Assembly: GCA_947579665.1 (NCBI GenBank)
Contig: OX388351.1
Location: 1,860,001 to 1,924,000, forward strand
DNA: 64,000 nucleotides
Direction of reading: 5' to 3'
Source of the DNA: Sympetrum striolatum
Lineage: Eukaryota > Arthropoda > Insecta > Odonata > Libellulidae
The position numbers and the translations under genes are program-made. Shown here one piece after another: positions 24,284 through 38,800 of this stretch. A model generated the notes under the pieces. The model searched no databases. It worked only from the letters and a program-made list of their open reading frames with translations, and had not been told where the DNA came from. Position 1 is the stretch's first letter. Each line of letters starts with the position of its first letter.

Positions 24284-26799
24284 TTTCTTTCCCATTCTAG
24301 GTTACCAATCATAGGATTCTCAATGAAAAATAAGGGGAAATGAGGCTTTAGTGAGACCAAGCATCAAGCGATTGACCATGATGCACGGTAAGAAAAACAT
24401 TACGGCTGCCTTGAAAATTCCTAATTTTAGTTTAAATACTTTCTATATACTAGATTAAGTTGCATTTTTTTCGGTTTTTCAACAACTTACTATAGATTTT
24501 ATTATATTCCTTACCCATTTTAGTTTACCAATTATAGGATTCTCAATGAAAATTAAGGGGAAAAGAGGCTTTATTGAAACCAAGCATCAAGCGATGGACC
24601 ATGGTGCACGATAACTATTAACATTACAGCTGCTTTGAAAATTCCTAATTTTAGTTTAATTACTTTCGATATACTAGATTAAGTTGCATTTTTTTCGGTT
24701 TTTCAACAACTTAATATAGATTTTATTATATTCATTTTCCGATTTTAGTTTTCCAATCATAGGATTCTCAATGAGAAATAAGGTGAAATGAGGCTTTTGT
24801 GAGACCAAGCATCAAGCGATAGACCATGGTGCACGGTAAGTAGAGACATTACGGCTGCTTTGAAAATTCCTAATTTTAGTTTAAATACTTTCGAAATACT
24901 TGATAAAGTTGCATTTTTTTCGGTTTTTCAACAACTGAATATATATTTTATTATATTTCTTTCCCATTTTAGTTTACCAATCATAGGATTCTCAATGAAA
25001 AATAAGGGGAAATGATGCTTTAGTGAGACCAAGCATCAAGCGATGGACAATAGTACACGATAAGTAGAAATATTACAGCTGCTTTGAAAATTCCTAATTT
25101 TAGTTTAAATACTTTCGAACTACTAGATTAAGTTGCATTTTTTCGGTTTTTCATCAACATAATATATATTTTGTTATATTCCTTTCCCATTTTAGTTTAC
25201 CAATCATAGGATTCTCAGTGAAAAATAAGGGGAATAGAGGCTTTAGTGACACCAAGCATCAAGCGATGGACCATGGTTCACGATAAGTAGAAACATTACC
25301 TCTGCTTTGAAGATTCCTAATTTTAGTTTAAATACTTTCGATATACTGGATTAAGTTGCTTTTTTTCGGTTTTTCAATAAATTAATATAGATTTTATTAT
25401 ATTCCTTTCCCATTTTTGGTTACCAATCATAGGATTCGAAATGAAAAATAAGGGGAAATTAGGCTTTAGTGAGACCAAGCATCAAGCGATGGACCATGGT
25501 GCACGGTAAGTAGAGACATTACGGCTGCTTTGAAAATTCCTAATTTTAGTTTAAATACTTTCGATATACTTGATAAAGTTGCATTTTTTCGGTTTTTCAA
25601 CAACTTAATATAGATTTTATTATATTCCTTTCCCATTTTAGGTTACCAATCATAGGATTCTCAATGAAAAATAAGGGGAATAGAGGCTTTAGTGAGACCA
25701 AGCATCAACCGATGGACCATGGTTCACGATAAGTAGAAACATTACCTCTGCTTTGAAAATTCCTAATTTTAGTTGAAATACTTTCGATATACTGGATTAA
25801 GTTGCTTTTTTTCGGTTTTAATAAATTAATATAGATTTTATTATAATCCTTTCCCATTTTAGTTTACCAATCATAGGATTCTCAATGAGAAATAAGGGGA
25901 AATGAAACTTTAGTGAGACCAAGCATCAAGCGATGGACAATGGTACACGATAAGTAGAAATATTACAGCTGCTTTGAAAATTCCTAATTTTAGTTTAAAT
26001 ACTTTCGAACTACTAGATTAAGTTGCATTTTTTTCGGTTTTTCAACAACATAATATATATTTTGTTATATTCCTTTCCCATTTTAGTTTACCAATCATAG
26101 GATTCTCAATGAAAAATAAGGGGAATAGAGGCTTTAGTGAGACCAAGCATCAAGCGATGGACCATGGTTCACGATAAGTAGAAACATTACCTCTGCTTTG
26201 AAAATTCCTAATTTTAGTTTAAATACTTTCGATATACTGGATTAAGTTGCTTTTTTCGGTTTTTCAATAAATTAATATAGATTTTATTATATTTCTTTCC
26301 CATTTTAGGTTACCAATCATAGGATTCGAAATGAAAAATAAGGGGAAATTAGGCTTTAGTGAGACCAAGCATCAAGCGATGGACCATGGTGCACGGTAAG
26401 TAGAGACATTACGGCTGCTTCGAAAATTCCTAATTTTAGTTTAAATACTTTCGATATCCTTGATAAAGTTGCATTTTTTTCGGTTTTTCAACAATTTAAT
26501 ATTTTTTTTATTATATTCCTTTCCAATTTTAGTTTACCAATCATAGGATTCTCAATGAGAAATAAGGGGAAATGAGGCTTTAGTGAGACCAAGCATCAAG
26601 CGATGGACCATGGTACACTATAAGTAGAAACATTACAGCTGCTTTGAAAATTCCTAATTTTAGTTTAAATACTTTCGATATACTAGATTAAGTAGCATTT
26701 TTACGGTTTTTCAACAACTTAATATATATATTTTTATATTCCTTTCCCATTATAGTTTACCAATCATAGGATTCGAAATGAAAAATAAGTGGAAATGAG

Positions 26800-29150
26800 G
26801 CTTTAGTGAGACCAAGCATCAAGCGATGGACCATGGTGCACGGTAAGTTAAACATTACGGCTGCTTTAAAAATTCCTAATTTAAATTTAAATACTTCCGA
26901 TATACTAGATTAAGTTACTTTTTTTCGGTTTTTTTACAACTTAAGATAGATTTTATTATATTCCTTTATCATTTTAGTTTACCAATCATAGGATTCTCAA
27001 TGAAAAATAAGGGGAAATGAGGCTTTAGTGAGACCAAGCATCAAGCGATGGACAATGGTGCACGATAAAAAGAAACGTAACAGCTGCGTTGAAAATTCCT
27101 AATTTTAGTTTAAATACTTTCGATATACTAGATTAAGTTGCATTTTTTCGGTTTTTCAACAACTTAATATAGACTTTATTATATTCCTTTCCCATTTTAG
27201 TTTACCAATCATAGGATTCTCAATGAGAAATAAGGGGAAATGAAACTTTAATGAGACCAAGCATCAAGCGATGGACAATGGTACACGATAAGTAGAAATA
27301 TTACAGCTGCTTTGAAAATTCCTAATTTTTGTTTAAATACTTTATAACTACTAGATTAAGTTGCATTTTTTCGGTTTTTCAACAACATAATATATATTTT
27401 GTTATATTCCTTTCCCATTTTAGTTTACCAATCATAGGATTCTCAATGAAAAATAAGGGGAAATGAGGCTTTAGTGAGACCAAGCATCAAGCGATGGACC
27501 ATGGTTCACGATAAGTAGAAACATTAGCTCTGCTTTGAAAATTCCTAATTTGGGTTTAAATACTTTCGATATACTAGATTAAGTTGCTTTTTTTCGGTTT
27601 TTCAATAAAATAATATAGATTTTATTATATTCCTTTCCCATTTTAGGTTACCAATCATAGGATTCGAAATGAAAAATAAGGGGAAATTAGGCTTTAGTGA
27701 GACCAAGCATCAAGCGATGGACCATGGTGCACGGTAAGTAGAGACATTACGGCTGCTTTGAAAATTCCTAATTTTAGTTTAAATACTTTCGATATACTAG
27801 ATTAAGTTTCATTTTCTTCGGTTTTTCAAAAACTTAATATAGATTTTATTACATTCCTTTCCCATTTTAGTTTACCAATCATAGGATTCTCAATGAAAAA
27901 TAAGGGGAAATGAGGCTTTAGTGAGACCAAGCATCAAGCGATGGACCATGGTGCACGATAACTATTAACATTACGGCTGCTTTGAAAATTCCTAATTTTA
28001 GTTTAAATACTTTCGATATACTAGATTAAGTTGCATTTTTTTCGGTTTTTCAACAACTTACTATAGATTTTATTATATTCCTTACCCATTTTAGTTTACC
28101 AATCATAGGATTCTCAATGAAAATTAAGGGGAAAAGAGGCTTTATTGAAACCAAGCATCAAGCGATGGACCATGGTGCACGATAACTATTAACATTACAG
28201 CTTCTTTGAGAATTCCTAATTTTAGTTTAAATACTTTCGATATACTAGATTACGTTGCTTTTTTTCGGTTTTTCAACAACTTAATATAGATTTAATTATA
28301 TTCCTTTCCCATTTTAGTTTACCAATCATAGGATTCTCAATGAGAAAAAAGGGGAAATGAGGCTTTAGTGAGACCAAGCATCAAGCGATTGACCATGGTC
28401 AAGATAAGTAGAAATATTACAGCTGCTTTGAAAATTCCTAATTTTAGTTTAAATACTTTCGATATACTAGATTAAGTTGCTTTTTTTCGGTTTTTTCAAT
28501 AAATTAATATAGATTTTATTATATTCCTTTCCCATTTTAGGTTACCAATCTTAGGATTCGAAATGAAAAATAAGGGGAAATTAGGCTTTAGTGAGACCAA
28601 GCATCAAGCGATGGACCATGGTGCACGGTAAGTAGAGACATTACGGCTGCTTTGAAAATTCCTAATTTTAGTTTAAATACTTTCGATATACTTGATAAAG
28701 TTGCATTTTTTTCGGTTTTTCAACAACTTAATATATATTTTATTATATTACCTTCCCATTTTAGTTTACCAATCATAGGATTCTCAATGAAAAATAAGGG
28801 GAAATGATGCTTCAGTGAGACCAAGCATCAAGCGATGGACCATGGTGCACGGTAAGTAGAAACATTACGGCTGCTTTGAAAATTCCTAATTTTAGTTTAA
28901 ATACTTTCGATATACTAGCTGGAGTTGCTTTTTTTCGGTTTTTCAACAACATAATATATATTTTGTTATATTCCTTTCCCATTTTAGTTTACCGATCATA
29001 GGATTCTCAATGAAAAATAAGGGGAAATGAGGCTTTAGTGAGACCAAGCATCAAGCGATGGACAATGGTGCACGATAAGTAGAAATATTAGAGCTGCTTT
29101 GAAAATTCCTAATTTTAGTTTAAATACTTTCGATACACTAGATTAAGTTG
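26800..29150 (+). repeat. Older, diverged copy of module P
   Basis: The monomer order parallels 1 to about 2,350: the AATTTAAATTTAAAT monomer (about 26,880), AAGAAACGTAACAGC (27,070), TATAACTACTAG in place of CGAACTACTAG (27,345), CATTAGCTCTGC (27,522), AGTTTCATTTTCTTCGG (27,803), CGATAACTATTAAC (28,180), GATTGACCATGGTCAAG (28,388), and CTAGCTGGAGTT (28,915). Differences are denser than among the five block A copies. The ATGCACGGTAAGAAAAAC monomer expected near 27,930 is replaced by a CGATAACTATTAAC type. Confidence 0.75.
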
Positions 29151-29929
29151 CATTTTTTTCGGTTTTTCAACAATTTAATATTTTTTTATTATATTCCTTT
29201 CCAATTTTAGTTTACCAATCATAGGATTCTCAATGAAAAATAAGGGGAAATGAGGCTTTTGTGATACCAAGCATCAAGCGATGGACCATGAGGCACGAGA
29301 GGTAGAAACATTACGGCTGCTTTGAAAATTCCTAATTTTAGTTTAAATACTTTCGATATACTAGATTAAGTTCCATTTTTTTCTGTTTTTCAACAACTTA
29401 ATATAGATTTTTTATTATATTCCTTTCCCATTTTAGTTTACCAATCATAGGATTCTATATGAAAAATAAGGGGAAATGAGGCTTTAGTGAGACCAAGCAT
29501 CAAGCGATTGACCATGATGCACGGTAAGAGAAACATTACGGCTGCCTTGAAAATTCCTAATTTTAGTTTAAATACTTTCTATATACAAGATTAAGATGCA
29601 TTTTTTTCTGTTTTCAACCACATAATACAGATTTTATTATATTCCTTTCCAATTTAGTTTACCAATCATAGGATACTCAGTGAAAAATTAGGGGAAATGA
29701 GGCTTAAGTGAGACCAAGCATCAAGCGATGGACCATGATGCACGATAAGTAGAAAAATTACAGCTGCTTTGAAAATTCCTAAATTTAGTTTAAATACTTT
29801 CGATATACTAGATTAAGATGCAATTTTTTCTGTTTTTCAACAAGTTAATATAGATTTCATTATATTCCTTTCCCATTTTAGTTTACCAATCATAGGATTC
29901 TCAATGAAAAATAAGGGGAAATGAGGCTT

Positions 29930-30150
29930 TAGTGAGACCAAGCATCAAGCGATGGACCATGATGCAAGATAAGTATAAACATTACAGCTGCTTTAAAAAT
30001 GCCTAATTTTAGTTTAAATACTTTCGATATACTAGATTAAGATGCATTTTTTTCGGTTTTTCAATCACTTTATATGGATTTTATTATATTCCATTCCCAT
30101 TTTAGTTTACCAATCATAGGATTCTCAATGATAAAAAAGGGGAAATGAGG
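29930..30150 (+). repeat. GATGCAAGATAAG monomer type, left-most occurrence
   Basis: A distinctive monomer with GATGCAAGATAAGTATAAAC, TTTAAAAATGCC and CAATCACTTTATAT, followed by one with CAATGATAAAAAA. The pair recurs near 35,300, 39,320 and 43,560 (block B copies 1-3) and near 49,370 and 58,530 (block C copies). It is shared between blocks whose overall unit structures are unrelated. Confidence 0.75.
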
Positions 30151-30819
30151 CTTTAGTGAGACCAAGCATCAAGCGATGGACCATGGTGCACGGTAAGTAG
30201 AGACATTACGGATGCTTCGAAAATTCCTAATTTTAGTTTAAATACTTTCGATATACTTTATAAAGTTGCATTTTTTTCGGTTTTTCAACAACTTAATATA
30301 GATTTTATTATATTCCTTTCCCATTTTAGTTTACCAATCATAGGATTCGAAATGAAAAATAAGGGGAAATTAGGCTTTAGTGAGACCAAGCATCAAGCGA
30401 TGGACCATGGTGCACGGTAAGGAGAGACATTACGTCTGCTTTGAAAATTCCTAATTTTAGTTTAAATACTTTCGATATACTAGCTGGAGTTGCTTTTTTT
30501 CGGTTTTTCAACAACTTAATATAGATTTTATTATATTCCTTTCCCATTTTAGTTTACCAATCATAGGATTCTCAATGAGAAATAAGGGGAAATGAGGCTT
30601 TAGTGATACCAAGCATCAAGCGATGGACCATGGTGCACGATAAGTAGAAACATTACAGCTGCTTTGAAAATTCCTAATTTTAGTTTAAATACTTTCGATA
30701 TACTAGATTAAGTAGCATTTTTACGGTTTTTCAACAACTTAATATATATATTTTTATATTCCTTTCCCATTATAGTTTACCAATCATAGGATTCGAAATG
30801 AGAAATAAGGGGAAATGAA

Positions 30820-31285
30820 ACTTTAGTGAGACCAAGCATCAAGCGATGGACAATGGTACACGATAAGTTAAACATTACGGCTGCTTTGAAAATTCCTAAT
30901 TTAAATTTAAATACTTTCGATATACTAGATTAAGTTACTTTTTTTCAGTTTTTCTACAACTTAATATAGATTTTATTATATTCCTTTATCATTTTAGTTT
31001 ACCAATCATAGGATTCTCAATGAAAAATAAGGAGAAATGAGGCTTTAGTGAGACCAAGCATCAAGCGATGGACCATGGTGCACGGTAAGTTAAACATTAC
31101 GGCTGCTTTGAAAATTCCTAATTTAAATTTAAATACTTTCGATATACTAGATTAAGTAACTTTTTTTCGGTTTTTCTACAACTTAATATAGATTTTATTA
31201 TATTCCTTTATCATTTTAGTTTACCAATCATAGGATTCTCAATGAAAAATAAGGGGAAATGAGGCTCTAGTGAGACCAAGCATCA
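30820..31285 (+). repeat. Adjacent pair of AATTTAAATTTAAAT-type monomers
   Basis: Elsewhere the AGTTAAACATTACGG / AATTTAAATTTAAAT subtype occurs once per higher-order unit. Here two stand side by side (subtype strings near 30,898 and 31,121), 223 bp apart. The first has the hybrid left end GGACAATGGTACACGATAAG joined to TTAAACATTACGG, so it looks like a crossover product within the monomer. Confidence 0.7.
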
Positions 31286-31639
31286 AGCGATGGACCATGG
31301 TTCACGATAAGTAGAAACATTAGCTCTGCTTTGAAAATTCCTAATTTTAGTTTAAATACTTTCGATATACTAGATTAAGTTGCTTTTTTTCGGTTTTTCA
31401 ATAAAATAATATAGATTTTATTATATTCCTTTCCCATTTTAGGTTACCAATCATAGAATTCGAAATGAAAAATAAGGGGAAATTAGGCTTTAGTGAGACC
31501 AAGCATCAAGCGATGGACCATGGTGCACGGTAAGTAGAGACATTACGGCTGCTTTGAAAATTCCTAATTTTAGTTTAAATACTTTCGATATACTAGATTA
31601 AGTTTCATTTTCTTCGGTTTTTCAAAAACTTAATATAGA

Positions 31640-34600
31640 TTTTATTACATTCCTTTCCCATTTTAGTTTACCAATCATAGGATTCTCAATGAAAAATAAG
31701 GGGAAATGAGGCTTTAGTGAGACCAAGCATCAAGCGATTGACCATGATGCACGGTAAGAAAAACATTACGGATGCCTTGAAAATTCCTAATTTTAGTTTA
31801 AATACTTTCTATATACTAGATTAAGTTGCATTTTTTTCGGTTTTTCAACAACTTACTATAGATTTTATTATATTCCTTACCCATTTTAGTTTACCAATCA
31901 TAGGATTCTCAATGAAAATTAAGGGGAAAAGAGGCTTTATTGAAACCAAGCATCAAGCGATGGACCATGGTGCACGATAACTATTAACATTACAGCTGCT
32001 TTGAGAATTCCTAATTTTAGTTTAAATACTTTCGATATACTAGATTAAGTTTCATTTTCTTCGGTTTTTCAAAAACTTAATATAGATTTTATTACATTCC
32101 TTTCCCATTTTAGTTTACCAATCATAGGATTCTCAATGAAAAATAAGGGGAAATGAGGCTTTAGTGAGACCAAGCATCAAGCGATTGACCATGATGCACG
32201 GTAAGAAAAACATTACGGATGCCTTGAAAATTCCTAATTTTAGTTTAAATACTTTCGATATACTTGATAAAGTTGCATTTTTTTCGATTTTTGAACAACT
32301 TAATATATATTTTATTATATTCCCTTCCCATTTTAGTTTACCAATCATAGGATTCTCAATGAAAAATAAGGGGAAATGATGCTTCAGTGAGACCAAGCAT
32401 CAAGCGATGGACCATGGTGCACGGTAAGTAGAAACATTACGGCTGCTTTGAAAATTCCTAATTTTAGTTTAAATACTTTCTATATAGTAGCTGGAGTTGC
32501 TTTTTTTCGGTTTTTCAACAACATAATATATATTTTGTTATATTCCTTTCCCATTTTAGTTTACCAATCATAGGATTCTCAATGAAAAATAAGGGGAAAT
32601 GAGGCTTTAGTGAGCCCAAGCATCAAGCGATGGACCATGAGGCACGAGAGGTAGAAACATTACAGCTGCTTTGAAAATTCCTAATTTTAGTTTAAATACT
32701 TTCGATATGCTAGATTATGTTTCATTTTTTTCTGTTTTTCAACAACTTAATATAAATTTTATTATATTCCTTTCCCATTTGAGTTTACCAATCATAGGAT
32801 TCTCAATGAAAAATAAGGGGAAATGAGGCTTTAGTGATACCAAGCATCAAGCGATGGACCATGGTGCACGATAAGTAGAAACATTACAGCTGCTTTGAAA
32901 ATTCCTAATTTTAGTTTAAATACTTTCGATATACTAGATTAAGTAGCATTTTTACGGTTTTCAACAACTTAATATACATATTTTTATATTCCTTTCCGAT
33001 TTTAGTTTACCAATCATAGGATTCGAAATGAAAAATAAGTGGAAATGAGGCTTTAGTGTGACCAAGCATCAAGCGATGGACCATGGTGAACGGTAAGTTA
33101 AAACATTACGGCTTTTTTGAAAATTCCTAATTTAAATTTAAATACTTTCGATATACTAGATTAAGTTGCTTTTTTTCGGTTTTTCTACAACTTGATATCG
33201 ATTTTATTATATTCCTTTATCATTTTAGTTTACCAATCATAGGATTCTCAATGAAAAATAAGGGGAAATGAGACTTTAGTGAGACCAAGCATCAAGCGAT
33301 GGACAATGGTGCACGATAAGAAGAAACGTTACAGCTGCGTTGAAAATTCCTAATTTTAGTTTACATACTTTCGATATACTAGATTAAGTTGCATTTTTTC
33401 GGTTTTTCAACAACTTAATATAGATTTTATTATATTCCTTTCCCATATTAGTTTACCAATCACAGGATTCTCAATGAGAAATAAGGGGAAATGAAACTTT
33501 AGTGAGACCAAGCATCAAGCGATGGACAATGGTACACGATAAGTAGAAATATTACAGCTGCTTTGAAAATTCCTAATTTTAGTTGAAATACTTTCGAACT
33601 ACTAGATTAAGTTGCGTTTTTTTCGGTTTTTCAACAACATAATATATATTTTGTTATATTCCTTTCCCATTTAAGTTTACCAATCATAGGATTCTTAATG
33701 AAAAATAAGGGGAAATGAGGCTTTAGTGAGACCAAGCATCAAGCGATGGACCATGGTTCACGATAAGTAGTAACATTACCTCTGCTTTGAAAATTCCTAA
33801 TTTTAGTTTAAATACTTTCGATATACTAGATTAAGTTGCTTTTTTTCGGTTTTTCAATAAATTAATATAGATTTTATTATATTCCTTTCCCATTTTAGGT
33901 TACCAATCATAGGATTTGAAATGAAAATAAGGGGAAATGATGCTTTGTGATGCCAAGCATCAAGCGATGGACAATGGTGCACGATAAGTAGAAATATTAC
34001 AGCTGCTTTGAAAATACCTAATTTTAGTTTAAATACTTTCGATACACTAGATTAAGTTGCATTATTTTCGGTGTTTCAAAAATTTAATATATATTTTAGT
34101 ATATTCCTTTCCCATTTTGGTTTACCAATCATAGGATTCTCAATGAAAAATAAGGGGAAATGAGGCTTTAGTGAGAGCAAGCATCAAGCGATGGACCATG
34201 GTGCACGGTAAGTAGAGATATTACGGCTGCTTTGAGAATTCCTAATTTTAGTTTAAATACTTTCGATATACTAGATTAAGATGCATTTTTTTCGGTTTTT
34301 CAACAACTTAATATATATTTTATTATATTCCTTTCCCATTTTAGTTTACCAATCATAGGATCTCAATGAAAAATAAGGGGAAATGATGCTTTGTGATACC
34401 AAGCATCAAGCGATGGACCATGGTGCACGATAAGTAGAAACATTACGGATGCTTTGAAAATTCCTAATTTTAGTTTAAATACTTTCGATATACTATATTA
34501 AGTTGCTTTTTTTCTGTTTTTCAACAACTTAATATAGATTTTATTATATTCCTTTCCCATTTTAGTTTACCAATCATAGGATTCTCAATGAGAAATAAGG

Positions 34601-35885
34601 GGAAATGAGGCTTTAGTGAGACCAAGCATCAAGCGATGGACAATGGTGCACGATAAGTAGAAATATTACAGCTTCTTTGAAAATACCTAATTTTAGTTTA
34701 AATACTTTCGATATACTAGATTAAGTTATTTTTTTTCGGTTTTTCAACAACTTAATATAGATTGTATTATATTCCTTTACCATTTTAGTTTACTAATCAC
34801 AGGATTCTCAATGAGAAATAAGGGGAAATGAGGCTTTAGTGATACCAAGCATCAAGCGATGGACAATGGTGCTTGATAAGTAGAAATATTAAAGCTGCTT
34901 TGAAAATTACTAATTTTAGTTTAAATACTTTCGATACACTAGATTAAGTTGAATTTTTTTAGGTTTTTCAACAACTTAATATAGATTTTATAGTATTCCT
35001 TTCCCATTTTAGTTTACCAATCATTGGATTCTCAATGAAAAATAAATGAAAATGAGGCTTTAGTGAGACCAAGCATCAAGCGACGGACCATGGTGCACGA
35101 TAAGTAGAAACATTACAGCTGCTTTGAATATTCCTTATTTTAGTTTAAATACTTACGATATACTAGATTAAGTTGCATTTTTTTCTTTTTTTCAACAAGT
35201 TAATATATATTTTATTATATGCCTTTCCCCATTTTAGTTTACCAATCATAGGATTCTCAATGAAAAATAAGGGGAAATGAGGCTTTAGTGAGACCAAGCA
35301 TCAAGCGATGGACCATGATGCAAGATAAGTATAAACATTACAGCTGCTTTAAAAATGCCTAATTTTAGTTTAAATACTTTCGATATACTAGATTAAGATG
35401 CATTTTTTTCGGTTTTTCAATCACTTTATATAGATTTTATTATATTCCTTTCCCATTTTAGTTTACCAATCATAGTATTCTCAATGATAAAAAACGGGAA
35501 ATGAGACTTTAGTGAGACCAAGCATCAAGCGATGGACCATGATGCATCATAAGTAGAAACATTACAGCTGCTTTGAAAATTCCTAATTTTAGTTTAAATA
35601 CTTTCGATATACTAGATTAAGTTGCATTTATTTCTCTGTTTTTCAACAAGTTAATATATATTTTATTATATGCCTTTCCCATTTTAGTTTACCAATCATA
35701 GGATTCTCAATGAAAAATAAGTGGAAATGAGGCATTTGTGAGACCAAGCATCAAGCGATGGACCATTGTGCACGATAAGTAGAAACATTACAGATGTTTT
35801 AAAAATTCCTAATTTTAGTATAAATACTTCCGATATACTAGATTAAGTTGCATTTTTTTCGGTTTTTCAACCTCTTAATATAGAT
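31640..35885 (+). repeat. Block B higher-order unit, copy 1 (19 monomers, 4,245 bp)
   Basis: Aligns with copy 2 at +4,245 before position 32,640 and +4,021 after 32,863. Unit-specific markers are TTCGATTTTTGAACAAC near 32,283, GAGCCCAAGC at 32,612, GTGAACGGTAAGTTAAAAC near 33,087, CCAATCACAGG near 33,456, TAGGTTTTTCAAC near 34,960 and ATTTCTCTGTTTTTC near 35,629. Differences from the other copies include AGTTGAAATAC near 33,583, CATTTAAG near 33,669 and AGAGATATT near 34,213. The left edge is set where the upstream sequence stops matching that before copy 2, accurate to tens of bases. Confidence 0.88.
32640..32863 (+). repeat. Extra monomer in block B copy 1 (224 bp)
   Basis: A whole monomer beginning at the A of CCATGAGGCACGAGAGGTAG and carrying TTTCGATATGCTAG, ATTATGTTTCATTT and CCCATTTGAG. 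It is present here and at 40,906-41,129 but absent from copy 2 (junction near 36,886). Its length equals the change in copy offset (4,245 to 4,021). Confidence 0.88.
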
Positions 35886-38800
35886 TTTATTACATTCCTT
35901 TCCCATTTTAGTTTACCAATCATAGGATTCTCAATGAAAAATAAGGGGAAATGAGGCTTTAGTGAGACCAAGCATCAAGCGATTGACCATGATGCACGGT
36001 AAGAAAAACATTACGGATGCCTTGAAAATTCCTAATTTTAGTTTAAATACTTTCTATATACTAGATTAAGTTGCATTTTTTTCGAATTTTCAACAACTTA
36101 CTATAGATTTTATTATATTCCTTACCCATTTTAGTTTACCAATCATAGGATTCTCAATGAAAATTAAGGGGAAAAGAGGCTTTATTGAAACCAAGCATCA
36201 AGCGATTGACCATGGTGCACGATAACTATTAACATTACAGCTGCTTTGAGAATTCCTAATTTTAGTTTAAATACTTTCGATATACTAGATTAAGTTTCAT
36301 TTTCTTCGGTTTTTCAAAAACTTAATATAGATTTTATTACATTCCTTTCCCATTTTAGTTTACCAATCATAGGATTCTCAATGAAAAATAAGGGGAAATG
36401 AGGCTTTAGTGAGACCAAGCATCAAGCGATTGACCATGATGCACGGTAAGAAAAACATTACGGATGCCTTGAAAATTCCTAATTTTAGTTTAAATACTTT
36501 CGATATACTTGATAAAGTTGCATTTTTTTCGATTTTTGAACAACTTAATATATATTTTATTATATTCCCTTCCCATTTTAGTTTACCAATCATAGGATTC
36601 TCAATGAAAAATAAGGGGAAATGATGCTTCAGTGAGACCAAGCATCAAGCGATGGACCATGGTGCACGGTAAGTAGAAACATTACGGCTGCTTTGAAAAT
36701 TCCTAATTTTAGTTTAAATACTTTCGATATACTAGCTGGAGTTGCTTTTTTTCGGTTTTTCAACAACATAATATATATTTTGTTATATTCCTTTCCCATT
36801 TTAGTTTACCAATCATAGGATTCTCAATGAAAAATAAGGGGAAATGAGGCTTTAGTGAGCCCAAGCATCAAGCGATGGACCATGGTGCACGATAAGTAGA
36901 AACATTACAGCTGCTTTGAAAATTCCTAATTTTAGTTTAAATACTTTCGATATACTAGATTAAGTAGCATTTTTACGGTTTTCAACAACTTAATATACAT
37001 ATTTTTATATTCCTTTCCGATTTTAGTTTACCAATCATAGGATTCGAAATGAAAAATAAGTGGAAATGAGGCTTTAGTGTGACCAAGCATCAAGCGATGG
37101 ACCATGGTGAACGGTAAGTTAAAACATTACGGCTTTTTTGAAAATTCCTAATTTAAATTTAAATACTTTCGATATACTAGATTAAGTTGCTTTTTTTCGG
37201 TTTTTCTACAACTTGATATCGATTTTATTATATTCCTTTATCATTTTAGTTTACCAATCATAGGATTCTCAATGAAAAATAAGGGGAAATGAGACTTTAG
37301 TGAGACCAAGCATCAAGCGATGGACAATGGTGCACGATAAGAAGAAACGTTACAGCTGCGTTGAAAATTCCTAATTTTAGTTTACATACTTTCGATATAC
37401 TAGATTAAGTTGCATTTTTTCGGTTTTTCAACAACTTAATATAGATTTTATTATATTCCTTTCCCATATTAGTTTACCAATCACAGGATTCTCAATGAGA
37501 AATAAGGGGAAATGAAACTTTAGTGAGACCAAGCATCAAGCGATGGACAATGGTACACGATAAGTAGAAATATTACAGCTGCTTTGAAAATTCCTAATTT
37601 TAGTTTAAATACTTTCGAACTACTAGATTAAGTTGCGTTTTTTTCGGTTTTTCAACAACATAATATATATTTTGTTATATTCCTTTCCCATTTTAGTTTA
37701 CCAATCATAGGATTCTTAATGAAAAATAAGGGGAAATGAGGCTTTAGTGAGACCAAGCATCAAGCGATGGACCATGGTTCACGATAAGTAGTAACATTAC
37801 CTCTGCTTTGAAAATTCCTAATTTTAGTTTAAATACTTTCGATATACTAGATTAAGTTGCTTTTTTTCGGTTTTTCAATAAATTAATATAGATTTTATTA
37901 TATTCCTTTCCCATTTTAGGTTACCAATCATAGGATTTGAAATGAAAATAAGGGGAAATGATGCTTTGTGATGCCAAGCATCAAGCGATGGACAATGGTG
38001 CACGATAAGTAGAAATATTACAGCTGCTTTGAAAATACCTAATTTTAGTTTAAATACTTTCGATACACTAGATTAAGTTGCATTATTTTCGGTGTTTCAA
38101 AAATTTAATATATATTTTAGTATATTCCTTTCCCATTTTGGTTTACCAATCATAGGATTCTCAATGAAAAATAAGGGGAAATGAGGCTTTAGTGAGAGCA
38201 AGCATCAAGCGATGGACCATGGTGCACGGTAAGTAGAGACATTACGGCTGCTTTGAGAATTCCTAATTTTAGTTTAAATACTTTCGATATACTAGATTAA
38301 GATGCATTTTTTTCGGTTTTTCAACAACTTAATATATATTTTATTATATTCCTTTCCCATTTTAGTTTACCAATCATAGGATCTCAATGAAAAATAAGGG
38401 GAAATGATGCTTTGTGATACCAAGCATCAAGCGATGGACCATGGTGCACGATAAGTAGAAACATTACGGATGCTTTGAAAATTCCTAATTTTAGTTTAAA
38501 TACTTTCGATATACTATATTAAGTTGCTTTTTTTCTGTTTTTCAACAACTTAATATAGATTTTATTATATTCCTTTCCCATTTTAGTTTACCAATCATAG
38601 GATTCTCAATGAGAAATAAGGGGAAATGAGGCTTTAGTGAGACCAAGCATCAAGCGATGGACAATGGTGCACGATAAGTAGAAATATTACAGCTTCTTTG
38701 AAAATACCTAATTTTAGTTTAAATACTTTCGATATACTAGATTAAGTTATTTTTTTTCGGTTTTTCAACAACTTAATATAGATTGTATTATATTCCTTTA

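Larger units (their letters stand above)
24284..31639 (+). repeat. Diverged mosaic satellite segment
   Basis: No large period is exact here. Short runs copy other places: about 24,310-24,640 resembles 10,012-10,340, and about 24,590-25,425 follows 2,690-3,530. About 25,440-26,580 alternates TTCACG/ACCTCTGC and ACACG/GAACTACT monomers. From about 29,260 monomers appear that are characteristic of blocks B and C (GAGGCACGAGAGG, GATGCAAGATAAG, ACGGTTTTTCAACAAC). The segment reads as a junction zone between homogenised blocks. No gene is present. Confidence 0.75.

Noticed and set aside
32133..32396. 87-codon minus-strand and overlapping 71-codon plus-strand frames (also near 36,378 and 40,399)
   Set aside because: Both strands of the same variant monomers are open by chance. 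The repeats of these frames are the block B unit copies, and neighbouring monomers carry stops.
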